A stretch of 64,000 nt of DNA. Source: Lithodes maja. Its lineage: Eukaryota > Arthropoda > Malacostraca > Decapoda > Lithodidae. How positions within the stretch are numbered: position 1 is the stretch's first letter; each line of letters opens with the position of its first letter. Shown piece by piece: positions 31,476 to 42,291 of this stretch. The stretch is from the NCBI GenBank assembly GCA_037953745.1, contig JBAKBP010001615.1, positions 142,145 to 206,144 of the forward strand, given 5' to 3'. Below the pieces are notes generated by a model that saw only the letters and a program-made list of their open reading frames with translations, did not search any database and was not told the origin of the DNA. The position numbers and the translations under genes were made by a program.

Positions 31476-32566
31476 ATGGCGGATGGAACGGCGGGAATTT
31501 CGGAGACGGAAGAAAGGTTAGGACGGTTTCATGGGTTTAGGAGTACAGATAAAAAGGTAGAAGAGATTAGTAATGTTGTGAAGGATCTGGAAAAGTGGAA
31601 GAGTGATACGGAGAAATGGAAGGGGGACATTGGTGAGAAAATCAAGGTATTGTGCGAACTATGTGGTGCGTCGGGTGGGGCAGGGAATAGGCTAAGTGAA
31701 GGAAGTGAATGTAGGCCTATTTCGGAAGTTAATAATAACTTAGAGATGGTACTAAAAAGGGTAGAGGAATTGGGAGCAGAGAATATGGCATTAAAGGAGC
31801 AGCTGAAGGAATACGAAGGACGATTCAAGGAAATGAAGGAGTCAACTGCATGGACGGTGGTAGGTGAACAGAAAGTTAAGGATTTGGAGGAAATTGTGAA
31901 AGAACAAAAGGAGGAAATGAATAAGAAAAAAAAATGAGAGTGCAGTCGTAGGTGTCATGAAGAACAAGGAGAGTGTCGTGAGGGAGGCCATGGACAGGGA
32001 TAGAGGTGTAATCATGCATGGAGATATAGAGGCTCATAATTATGAATGATAATGGAGTGAGAAAAGTGAGAGATATGGAGAAAGTGAAGGAGGTCATGAA
32101 AGCTGTTGATGTAGATGGATGTGGATGGGATGGGCAGGTGGAGGAAGTCAGTAGGATAGGTAGATATAGAAGGGGGGAGATGAGACCTATAAGGGTAGCC
32201 TACAGTTTAAAACCAGGGCAGTGGCAGAGACAGTGACAAATTTTAGTTGGAGACTAAACACAAATGAAGAACTGAAACATATAAGATTAAAGAAGGATTT
32301 GAGCATAGCACAAAGACAAAAAAAAGGAACTACAGGAAAAGGCTGATGAGGAAAATGGAAAGTTGGGTGAGGAGGATAAGAAGAAGTTTTTCTGGAGAGT
32401 GAGGGACGGGAAATTGAAGAAGTGGTTTATACGAATAGAAGGGAGAAGGAGATCTGGGAGGGAAGAGAATGTGATAGAAGTTGTGGCAAAGGTGGAGAGC
32501 AGGGTGGAAGTGTCTCGGGGAGAGACAGTTGAAGAAGAAGCTGCAGACCCAGTACCGGTAGTGTGA
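31476..32566 (+). pseudogene. CR1-like LINE ORF1, frameshifted
   Basis: The first frame (31476-31937) starts MADGTAGISETEERLGRF and is rich in Glu, Lys and Val. It has a heptad-like pattern (about residues 25-60 and 85-150) suggesting a coiled coil. A stop at 31937 and at least two frame changes separate it from the later part, which has MRPIRVAYSL, LNTNEELKHIRLKKDLSIAQ and KKFFWRVRDGKLKKWFI. That arrangement (coiled coil, then an RNA-binding-like domain with PxRV and KKDLS) is that of ORF1 proteins of CR1/Jockey-type LINEs, which package LINE RNA. Confidence 0.6.
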
Positions 32567-32589
32567 GGGGGGGAGTAGGGCACGGACAG

Positions 32590-35573
32590 GAGGAGCGGGA
32601 TGATGTAGCTGCTGAAGGATTGGTAGAAAGATTAAGGATTATGTTTAGTAATGTTGATGTGTTTACCCAGGACAAGAAAAGAGAACTGATTATGTAGGTT
32701 GCAGGATGAAGAGGAAAAACCTGATGTCATAGCCTTACAGGAAGTAAGACCAAAAAATGCTAGAATTGAAAGGGAACTGGTGGAGTATAGTTTGGAGGGT
32801 TTTGAGTTGTATGAGAGGAATGCTATTAGAGCAGAGGTTGGAAGAGGACTGTTTATTTATGTAAGAAAAGAGCTCAAGGTAAATGAGGTGGATATGAGAC
32901 AGCAGTATTGTGAGTATTTGTGTATTGAAGTAAAATGTGCAGGAGGGTCAATTCTAGTTGCCTCTATATATAGAATCCCAAATAATAGTATGGAAGAGGA
33001 TGATAACCTACTGAAAGCAATGGAGGAAATGGATAATAGAGAGAACAAATATAAGATTTTGATTGGAGATTTCAATTTGCCAAGGATCAACTGGGCAAAT
33101 TGTACTACTCCAGCAGGACAGTGTAGCCTGGAAAACAAGTTTATAGAGAAAGTGAGAGATTTTTTTTTAACGCAACATATTACAGAGATGACAAGATATA
33201 GAGATGGGACGCAGGGGAGTGTACTTGATTTGAGTTTTAGCAATGAGGAGGATATAGTGGAACATGTCAATGTGGATAGCCCTATGTCATAGTGACCATG
33301 CCTGTATAAGTTTTAGTTGCAATATTAAAACAGAGAGGGATAATAGAAGCAATAAAAAAAATATACATGTATGATAGAGCAGATTATGAGCTGCTGAGAA
33401 GGTGTTTGGACATTGACTGGGGGGAATATTGAACGGTGAAGACGCTGAAGGAATGTGGAGGAAGTTTAGAGTCAAACTGGAGAATGCTATATCCAAATGT
33501 GTACCAGTAAGGGAATATAAGGATAAAACAAAATTGAGGAAAAGAACGAACCCAGAATTACCAATGAAAAGAAAGCTTTGGACATTGATAAGAAGAAAGA
33601 AACGATTGTGGGATACACTAAAAGTTTTAAAGAAGAACAGGGGGTCTAGTATATATGAAGCTAAAGAAGTGGATTTGGAACGTAGACAAATAAACAATAA
33701 AATAAGGTGGGAGACAAGGAGGGGGGGTGAAGGAGAGGGAGAGAGAGATTGCAAGAAACGTGAAGGAAAATCCAAAAATATTCTGGAAGTACATTCAGGA
33801 AAAGTTAACAAGAAGAGTAGGGTTCCCAGAACTGATAGGAGAATTGGATGATAGGAATAGAGCAGAAACTGATAAGGAAAAAGCAGAGGTGCTGGGGAAA
33901 TACTTTGGGGAGGTACTAACAGTGGAGTCGGATGATGCAGTGCCTACTATTCCCATCAAACAGGCACCGGCACTAGAACTAATAGAGTTTTCCCATGCTA
34001 GAATAAGAAGGGTTATAGATAAAATGAACAGAAGTAAGTCCCCGGGACCGGATGGGATACATCCAAGAATCATAAAGGAAGGTGAAATGTTAGTAGAGCC
34101 ATTAAAAATGTTATTTGAGGTATCTTTTAATACAGGACAAATCCCGATGGACTGGAGAGAGGCGAACATAACAGCTTTATTTAAGAAGGGAAAGAGAAAT
34201 GACCCAGGAAATTATAGACCAGTCAGTTTGACAAGTGTTGTGTGTAAACTAATGGAAACGGTAATTAGAGAAGGAATAATGGAGCATATGAAATCAAACC
34301 AACTTTTCAGTGGGAGACAGTTGGATTCTTGCCGGGGAGGTCGACGGTAATACAGCTAATTAAGGTGGTAGATGATTGGATGCAAATTCTGGAGGATGGT
34401 GATGTTATAGACGTGGTATATTGCAATTTTATGAAGGCCTTCGATAAGGTCCCACATAAAAGGTTAATAGAGAAAGTTAGAAGCTATACTATAGGGGAGA
34501 AATGTGTGAAATGGATAGAAGCCTTGCTGAAAGATCGGAGACAGAGGGCACTGGTGAATGGAATAGGCTCGGGGTGGAGGGAAATTACAAGTCGGGTACC
34601 TCAGGGATCTGTGTTGGGACCACTACTGTTCGTTATATTTATCAACGACTTACCTGAAGATATAACTAATGGAAGTGAGATATACCTGTATGCGGATGAC
34701 ACTAAGCTGTATAGAAGAGTGAGGAGTAAGGAAGATGTGGGTTTGCTTCAAGGAGATGTGGAGGGCATGAAGGGATGGTCTGAACATTGGTTAATGCCTT
34801 TTCATCCAAAAAAATGCAAGTACATGCGGATTGGGACAAGCAAGATATACAAGGTAGGATACAGTATGTATGAAGAGATGGAGGAAGTGAATGCAGAAAA
34901 GGATATAGGAGTAGTGATAGACAATAAGTTAAATTTCTCAGAACATTTAGCAGAAAAGATAAACAAAGCCAATAGAATTGTAGGGCTGATAAGGAGGACA
35001 TTTGTGTCACTTGACGAAGAAATCTTCAGGAATCTCTATACAGCGGTGGTTAGGCCGCACTTGGCATATGCGAACCAGGTGTGGGCTCCATATATGGTAA
35101 AGGATATAGAAGCAGTGGAGAAAGTGCAGAGGAGAGCTAGCAAGGTAGTACCAATGTTGAAGAACGCAGGCTATGAACAGAAATTGAGGACACTGGGGCT
35201 TCCGACACTGGCATATAGGAGAAAGAGAGGGGATATGATAGAGACTTTTAAGATAGTGTCAGGAAAGTATGATGAGGATGTGTGTGAAGGTATCTTCTTG
35301 ATGCGGGAGGGAACAAGAACGAGAGGACACTCTAAGAAAATTTACAAAGAAATAAATAGGCTTGAAAAGGCAAAGAACTCATTTTGTGATAGAGTGGTAA
35401 ATGAGTGGAACACACTGCCCCAGTATGTAGTCGATTCCGAATCAATAAGGAAGTTTGAAAGTAATCTTGATAAAGCATGGGGAAGACAAGATTTGAAGTT
35501 TGATTATACTGTAAAGCAAAAATACAGAATAGTAAAAATGTTGCGTCTGCTACCGCCGCCGCCAACACCGTGA
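32590..35573 (+). pseudogene. CR1-like LINE ORF2: endonuclease and reverse transcriptase, frameshifted
   Basis: The endonuclease region shows LRIMFSNVDVFTQDKKREL, KPDVIALQEVRPK, ILIGDFNLPRINW and GSVLDLSFSN. The RT region shows SPGPDGIHPRIIKE, WREANITALFKKG, NYRPVSLTSVVCKLMETVI, VVYCNFMKAFDKVPHKRL (first Asp region), VPQGSVLGPLLFVIFINDL and IYLYADDTKLYR (ADD active site). The C-terminal region has HLAYANQVWAPY and FCDRVVNEWNTLP, ending at 35573. A TAG at about 32695 and frame changes near 33290, 33725 and 34330 break it. The order matches CR1/Jockey LINEs, and the copy is nearly full length but dead. Confidence 0.85.
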
Positions 35574-35890
35574 ACAACCGCAGCAGTACAAGTACTGGCA
35601 CTGAGCTGGATACACAGGCCTAGTTTGCCTTTTTCCAGAGGATCTACTGTAAGAAACTGTAAGAAACTTAGTTGTAAATTTTACTCCCCCGGGGGCCGGG
35701 GGAGTGCTGGAGAGACCTTGATGATCCCTGGTCTCTGAGTCTTCTCCTGGGTGACCTTGATGCGTGTGAATTTGTGTTTTGTTTTTGTGTGTTCATGGTT
35801 TTTCCGTTGTGTTGCGTTGTCCCTGTTCGGGCTCTGTCTCGAGTCGGCCACCCCCAGATAAAAATAAAAATAATAATAGAAAAAAAGGGG
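35574..35890 (+). repeat. CR1-like LINE 3' UTR and A-rich tail
   Basis: Noncoding sequence runs from the ORF2 stop, with a CCCCCGGGGGCCGGGGGAG stretch near 35688. It ends in an A-rich run with AATAAAAATAATAATAG and AAAAAAA at about 35855-35886. I take this as the LINE 3' end. Confidence 0.55.
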
Positions 35891-36240
35891 GAATGGGCCT
35901 ATAGATAGATGACTTTTAACTGTAGGGTAGACTAGCTAATTCAATTGTTGTGGTCCATGTAGTAGGCCTACACGATATCGATCAACAAATACCCATACAT
36001 AACTAATCAGTTAGATTAATGATAATATTGTCAATATATTGCCTACCTTAGCTAGCATATGACTTGAAGCAAACATTATTTATCGAACTGAAATAATTTT
36101 TGGAGCAAGATTATTTTTTAAAAGTACCGAGAACGAATTGGCTAATCGAATCCGCACCCTAAATATTATCACATTAGACATCTCTGACAAATAACAACCC
36201 TGTGAATATGAAACAAATTATTTTGAGGAACAAGTGGTTA
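35891..36240. other. AT-rich stretch without features
   Basis: I see no gene, repeat end or motif here. Confidence 0.5.
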
Positions 36241-36244
36241 TTAA

Positions 36245-36920
36245 CCCATTGGCTGCGGGAGACGTTCTGGAACGTCCTGGCAATACAAGGCAATTTACAG
36301 GCTCTTAACCCGGAAAAAGCACCAGGACTCTTAACCCGGGAGCTGCGAGGACTCTTAACCCGGGAGCTGCGGGAAGACTCTCCTGAGTAAGTAAAACTAA
36401 AAATCAACTTTTTACATCGAAAAAAAATTATTTTTTTTATTTTTATTTTTTTATTTTTTTATTTTTGTTTGGCCCCTGGGCCATGCAAAATCTCAGTCCT
36501 CTACCTCCCCTCCTTCCCCACTTTCCTCCTATTCCTCAGTCATCACCTATTTTCCCTATTATTCCCTTATTCTGAGGTATATTTTCGTGCTAACATTAGC
36601 GAGTTGCAAGCAGGGTGTTGTCATCACTGATGGCCATCGAGTGCAAGAGAGAGAGAGAGAGTATCGATCGACTGTGTCGCAGTGGCCTTGGGGAAAATTG
36701 GCGGGAAGGTAGCTTGCCTCACCCATACATTATACAACTCGCGGGCTATATCTCCGATTTTGACCATCCAAACGCTGTTTTCACTCGTTTTATTGTTGTT
36801 TCAGGTTAATACCTTTATAATCAACCCATACTAGGCGCATATGGATAATTATTAATGCTATTAATGGTACAATGAATATTTTAGTGACGAAAAACCTCAA
36901 ATACGTCAGCACTTCAGAGG
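36245..36920 (+). mobile_element. TTAA-flanked MITE family 1, copy with an expanded left end
   Basis: It is flanked by TTAA at 36241-36244 and 36921-36924. From about 36370 rightwards it matches the other MITE-1 copies: the T-rich run, then GGCCCCTGGGCCATGC, then a (GA)n run, then the AACCCATACTAGGCGC stretch. The left end repeats TTAACCCGGGAGCTGCG-type units three times, and the right end lacks the GGGGGACG segment. It is about 676 bp, versus 589 and 629 bp for the other two copies. Confidence 0.8.
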
Positions 36921-36924
36921 TTAA

Positions 36925-37884
36925 GAGTTCCCCCGGCGGACTGCGGGAAGACTCTTAAGAGCAGAGCTTTTGAACGCGTACCAAAACCGCGCGTTTATAG
37001 CCAGGCGGCTGAAAATTGGTGTGGGTATAGTACTACATGTCAACTCTCGACACCACCCCGCCACACACTCGTGCAAGCACCACCGCGCCAGTAACCAAGC
37101 ACTAGTCATGGAGCCCACACGTCCCTCCCTGATGACACAACCAGCCCTCCTTCTGGTGGTGTCAGCCGCCATGGAAGGCAGAGGGTGGCTGCTAAAGGCC
37201 CTAGCTACCAGTACGACACGCCCTACAGCTCGGAAGACGAAACACCAGCACCCAAAGCACGGAAAACACGTGCAAGCAGGGCAATGGCACAGAGGTCATT
37301 GGTCTTTCGTGACACTGCCACCACGACCCAGGCCACTGCAACAACCACTACCACCACCACTGCCACCCCTGCCACCAGTACCAGCGACGCCGGAGGCCGC
37401 CCTAGGGCTGGTTCCCAATAGATGGAAGCACTGAAAATCACGTGGTGAAGAGCGTGTGAAGAGCGTTTTGCGATTCCCACCCATGCGGGCTCAGTACCCT
37501 AGGTTCTAAATCCCTTGTTTCGACCTTGTGTAGCGGCGGAGGAGGTATGGATTGTAGGAGGTGGAGGGGCGAATGTTCCCGCGCGCTCAAGCCAATGAGC
37601 GGCCGGCTAGCATTCCCCGGGTTAAAGGCCCGCCTCCCGGCCAATGACACGCGCGTTTTTTTGGCTGAAAATTTAACAGTATCTTAGTTTCATGGACATC
37701 TAATACAGGATTAAATTTCAAGCAGATTGAAAAATAATTACTATAGGCTTTTTTATTTTATTTTATTTTCTATCAATTTGTCTCTTCCAGAGGATTCTAA
37801 TGGTATATAATAACATGCTATTCTGTAATATTCTATATATGCCACCTATTCCAGACTTTAAACACTCATAACTCGAAAGTAAGG
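36925..37884. other. GC-rich unassigned region
   Basis: It begins with a copy of the MITE-1 left-end motif (GAGTTCCCCCGGCGGACTGC), so it may be part of another TTAA element ending near CCCCGGG-TTAA at about 37619. Open frames at 36970-37434 and 37185-37421 are Thr/Pro-rich from a CCA/CAC-rich run (37320-37390) and look non-genic. CCAAT motifs are present near 37590 and 37640. Confidence 0.35.
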
Positions 37885-39003
37885 TATTGGCGCATTCGCC
37901 CCTTGTCCTCCAGGGTCCTCATATACCCTCCTCTCTCGCTCTCTCTGACTCAACTGAAGCAAGCGGGAGGTGTCTGTGTTATATAACGACTCTTATGCAT
38001 CCCACTTGCGCTACATTACTGCGGGAGAGAAAAATAACCGATAAATTATGAAAATAAGAGGAAAAATAGGTAATAATTGAAGAGGGGGAGGGGGGAACAA
38101 GATGAGGAAGGGGGAAGGAGTGAGAAACATATGGATGAGTGGTAGAAAGTACTAGAGGGGAAATTATCTCGCCTAATGACATATTCCTTTGTTTTGAGAG
38201 CCCCTGGGGTGTTTTGGAAGGGTTTTTTATGGTCTTGCTTCTGTGAGGCTTATCGCGTTCGCTATGGTGACCCTTCCGTGAGGCCTATCGCGCTTGCTAG
38301 GTTAAGAGGTTAGGCATACAAAATGCCTTTCAAAACACCCCACTGGCACTCAAAACAAAGCAATATGTGATTAAGTGAGATCATTCACCTCCATACCTCC
38401 TATCACTCCTCCACATGTGTCCCAACCATCCTCCTCAATTATCCGTTATTTTCTTTATTATTTCCAATATTTAAAGAGTATTTTCGGGCGAGAACGTCTG
38501 GGAGTGGTAGGAGGATGGGGGAGTGTATCTCTGACCCTATAAGCCAGTCTGATACATCGCCTTGTCTCTCAGTAGGCCTACCATGCGAGACACGAGAGAG
38601 GGAGGGTGTGTCTCTCGCCAATCTGGGTCAGATTACGACCGCGGGGCTAAAATATACAATTTTCACCAGCCAATTGCTGTTACCACTTGTTTTATTGCTT
38701 TTCAATGTTCATATGTTAATAGTAAAAGTAAAATAGGCTCATATGGATATAAAATTATAATAATTAACTGTCTTGATACCGTAATGCATAAATGCGCAGA
38801 TTTTCGGTGTGAGTATTATATGTTCGAGTCCTTTGAGTACCACAAATATTTGGTGATTTCATTAATTAAGTTTAGAAGACGTAAAGTTGGTTGGTGAAAA
38901 AATATTAATATATGGTACATATGACAATTTTTTCATCAAGAATGAACCAAAATACCTTCGCCTGGTGGGACGTTTCAAATACCAAAGCTTCGCGCTTTAA
39001 AGG
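37885..39003 (-). mobile_element. MITE family 2: two copies arranged head to head (fold-back)
   Basis: The right part (about 38330-39003) is the reverse complement of the MITE-2 copy at 28500-29050 and ends with its terminus next to TTAA at 39004-39007. The left part (about 37990-38230) carries the same inner sequence in the opposite direction, so the region could form a long hairpin around 38300. The left border is approximate. Confidence 0.6.
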
Positions 39004-39007
39004 TTAA

Positions 39008-39304
39008 AGCCTCTTAAAGCCTGTGGGGACGAGTGTAAGAGAGCGGGAGCGCGGGAGGCTCCCCTTCGATCTCCAGCATGGCTGCCGGGGCACTGAGACT
39101 CAGGCCTCGCATCTCGCGAGACAAAGCAGCGCTGCCAAAGGCAAATGTAGTGCGACATTGCTCATAATTAGCGAATATTTGCCGATGTCTATGGTAGTGC
39201 TGCAGGTGAAATCTGCGTGCTACGAAGCTAGTTCTGGCGTCATTTTGAAGCTATTTACTTCTAGTTTTTTGACTGAATACATTTAATTTCATTCAGACAC
39301 TTGT
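39008..39304. other. Unassigned flank between MITE-2 and the piggyBac element
   Basis: A moderately GC-rich start followed by AT-rich sequence. No features are recognised. Confidence 0.4.
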
Positions 39305-39308
39305 TTAA

Positions 39309-40148
39309 CCCTCCTGGCCCGGGCAGGCTCTCCTAATGACGGAGCTCGTATCCGGGCGATCTGGTCGAATATCAACAAAAGTAAACTAAGGCTAATCTCA
39401 CTTAATATATTACCTACATTAATCAAACATATATAGAAATGAGCGCCTTACCTTCCTGCGTAGAATGGCGTTGGGTAGAGCTCTCTAGCTCAACTGGTTC
39501 CAGAGTGATGGTGATGGAAGTGGAGGTAACTTTTGCCGCGTATTTACCTCGGCGCGTCCGAACACTCAACCGCGGCCCCGGCTACGACGCCCAGTTGCAC
39601 TCGTCGCTCCACCCGCAATTATGCCGGGAAGCGATTTGATAGTGTTTTATTGGTTATTCTGTCATTTATTATAGTTATTATGTTATTTTCACTCAATAAA
39701 GTTATTTATATGAACTTATTTGTGTCTCTGTCACTTATTACTTCGTTTTATTATTATTATTATGATTATTAGTGTCACTTTCACTGGACTTTGATAATTG
39801 GTAGTGTCATTTCCCCTTTTATGTATTGTTAGGTAAGCTAATAATATATATAGTGTCACTGTCACTTATTCATATTGTTATGAAAGCACTTATTATTACT
39901 TGTGTGTGTCTCTTTCACTTATACTTAGTTTTATTATTATTATACTGTCACTTTGACTGGCCTAGGCTTATTGAGTGTCATTTTCACTTATTTATTGTTA
40001 GAAATATATATTTTAGTGTCACTTTCACTTGTTCATATTGTTATTGAAGGCACTTATTATTACTTATGTGTCCTTTTCACTTATACTTAGTTATATTATT
40101 ATTCTTAGCCTACATTTGAGTGTCACTTTCACTGTTGTCACTTCCACT
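39309..40148 (-). other. piggyBac 3' noncoding region with degenerate tandem repeats
   Basis: This is AT-rich sequence in which a unit of about 160 bp is repeated imperfectly between about 39760 and 40140. TAGTGTCACTTTCACTT-type motifs and TCATATTGTTAT...GCACTTATTATTACTT recur at about 39871 and 40032. It lies between the transposase stop and the left terminus and may bind transposase or be neutral. Confidence 0.5.
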
Positions 40149-42287
40149 TCAAAAGTTTGTTAGAGTGTGGAAGTCGTTGAAGCAGGTGCCAGCACACAGT
40201 CCAACTTGACACTCGAGGCATTCCCAAGTGGTTTTTGTGGGTTTGCGGGGTCTGCGAGTTGTGTGGCTGCACACATGGCACCTCTTCTGACTCCTAGCGT
40301 TACTACCTGGTGCTTTGAAAGGAAGGGTGTTGAGCTGGTGCTTCCTGAAGAATTCAGCACACCCCGTTCTGTCAAGCTGGTCTGGTCCTTGTATTGGCCT
40401 GCCTGGTGTACCCGCATGTTTAGCCAGGAGCTCAAGTAGCACCTGCTTGTGGAACTTCCGCAGGGACTTGTACTTCTTGGCTCCTGGAGTCCTCAGACGG
40501 TAGATGTTGTAGGCATTGAGGACCGACATATCTACCGTATGCAGGATAAACTTCTTGTACCACCTGCAAGATGTTCGCAGGCAGTCGATGAAGCCCATCT
40601 GCATGTTGGACTTGTCAACGAGGCGCATGTTGAGGTTATAATCCAGGACAGCAGCTGGTTTTTGGACGGGGTTCTTGGTTGTTCGGTCCACCTTCCCTGT
40701 GGCGACCATCTGGGCCTTGTGGCATGTGGTGAGGAGGTTGACCTTGCGCTGGTCATGCCAGTGGATGGAGAGGATGGGGCCACTCTTCTTGTGGAAGATG
40801 TCCACCTTCTTCGTCTTGGTTGGGTAGCCTGGCATGCCCTTCCTTTTGCCCTTGACTGTGCCGACAGTTCCGGTCTTGCGGTCATGGAGGTACTTGGTCA
40901 GGAGAGGCGACGTGTAATAATTATCTGTGTAGAGGATGTGGTTATTATTGAAGTGCCTCTCCATCATCTTCTTCACTACAGCGCCACCAAAACCAATGAG
41001 AGGGTCAGTCACAACTTCTCCAGCCTTGCCGCTGTAGACTATAAAGTCCAGCACATACCCCGTCAAGCAGTCGCAGAGGACGAAGAGCTTGATGCCGAAG
41101 CGGTGTCTCTTGGACGGGATATACTGTCGGAAGTGCAGCCTACCACGGAACAGGACCAGAGACTCGTCGAGGCACATCTTCTGGAAAGGAATCAGGTATG
41201 TGGTGAACCGATGACGTATCATGTCATACAGCTTCCTGATCTTCCACAATGAGTCGGGAAAGTGGACTGCCATGTTGTTTGTCAGGTGGAGATAGGAGAG
41301 GATGTCGAAGTACCTGTCCCTGGACATGTATTTGCCAAATGATGGAGTCGTTATGATGTCGCCAGTGATCCAGTAGTCAGCCAGAACGTGCTTCCTTATA
41401 TGAGTCATCAGCATTGTGAGTGCCAAGAACACATATAGTTCTGCCACAGTGAGAGCTCTCCATGCCACCATCTTGGCACTGGTCTTCCTCCCAAGAAAGT
41501 TGGCACAGATAGCATGGTGGTGATTTGTCTCTTTGACGAGGTATTCCATGACTTCATTGTCATAGAAGCCACAGAAAAGTTCACTGGGGGTAGCATCTGG
41601 GCCACAGGGATATTCTGGTGACACCCCAGAACCCATCTGTACCTCGTCAAAGGCAGGACAATCTGGCTCAAAATCAGCTCCATCTGTCCACACAAACAGG
41701 TCGGATGCTGATGCTCGAGGTCGTGCTGCAGCAGGCACACGCCCTGGATGCCCTGGCACACGCCCTTGGCCACGCGGACGCCCAGGCGGACGCCCTGCAC
41801 GCCCACGCCCAGGCCCAGGCCCAGGGGCAGCGGCGTCGGCAGGCTGACCACGTCCACGACCTCGCCCTCTCGCTCGTTTTGTCGGCACATCCTCTTCCTC
41901 TTCCTGTTCCTCCTCAGGCGACGTCAGGTCATCTGGGGCAATGTTGGGGTCGTCAGCATCCTCTTCAGGAGACAATTCTGGTGAAGAAGTGACCGGGCGT
42001 CGGCGGTATGGGGCGCGGGAGGCTGCGGGAGCTTCAAGAATGGGAGCCGAGGCCTCGGGAGTTGGGCTCCTTTTGCGGCGAGCCGAGGGCTTTTCAGCAG
42101 CAAATAATGCTCTGCGGTGTGTTGAGGCCTGTGGCACATCACCAATACCACTTGAAGAGGCCCTTTGGTCATCCTGAACGAGAGATGAAGGCGAGGGCTG
42201 TGGGTGACCCACGCGGCGTCCCGTGTCAAGGCGTCGGGACAATGGAATGCGGGTGGTTGCTAGGCCAGGGTCGGCGTCATTATCGCT
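40149..42287 (-). pseudogene. piggyBac transposase, C-terminal 712 residues (split gene)
   Basis: After the insertion border the frame reads SDNDADPGLATTRIPLSRR and stays open to 40149. A Pro/Arg/Glu-rich disordered part comes first. The DDE_Tnp_1_7 domain follows: FYDNEVMEYLVKETNHH, LGRKTSAKMVAWRALTVAEL and FGKYMSRDRYFDIL. The three catalytic acidic positions appear intact as CLDESLVLFRG (near 41168), ILYTDNYYTSPLL (near 40923) and MRLVDKSNMQMGF (near 40616). The C-terminus has the Cys-rich zinc domain (CHVCSH, CLECQVGLCAG). No stop or frameshift is seen. The gene is inactive only because Gypsy-B separates it from its start. Confidence 0.9.
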
Positions 42288-42291
42288 ATCT

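Noticed and set aside
36970..37434. Thr/Pro-rich coding frames in the GC-rich region
   Set aside because: They come from a CCA/CAC-rich run, lack domains, and overlap each other in different frames.
40449..41252. Plus-strand 267-codon frame opposite the piggyBac transposase
   Set aside because: It is the antisense shadow of a real, motif-bearing minus-strand frame.
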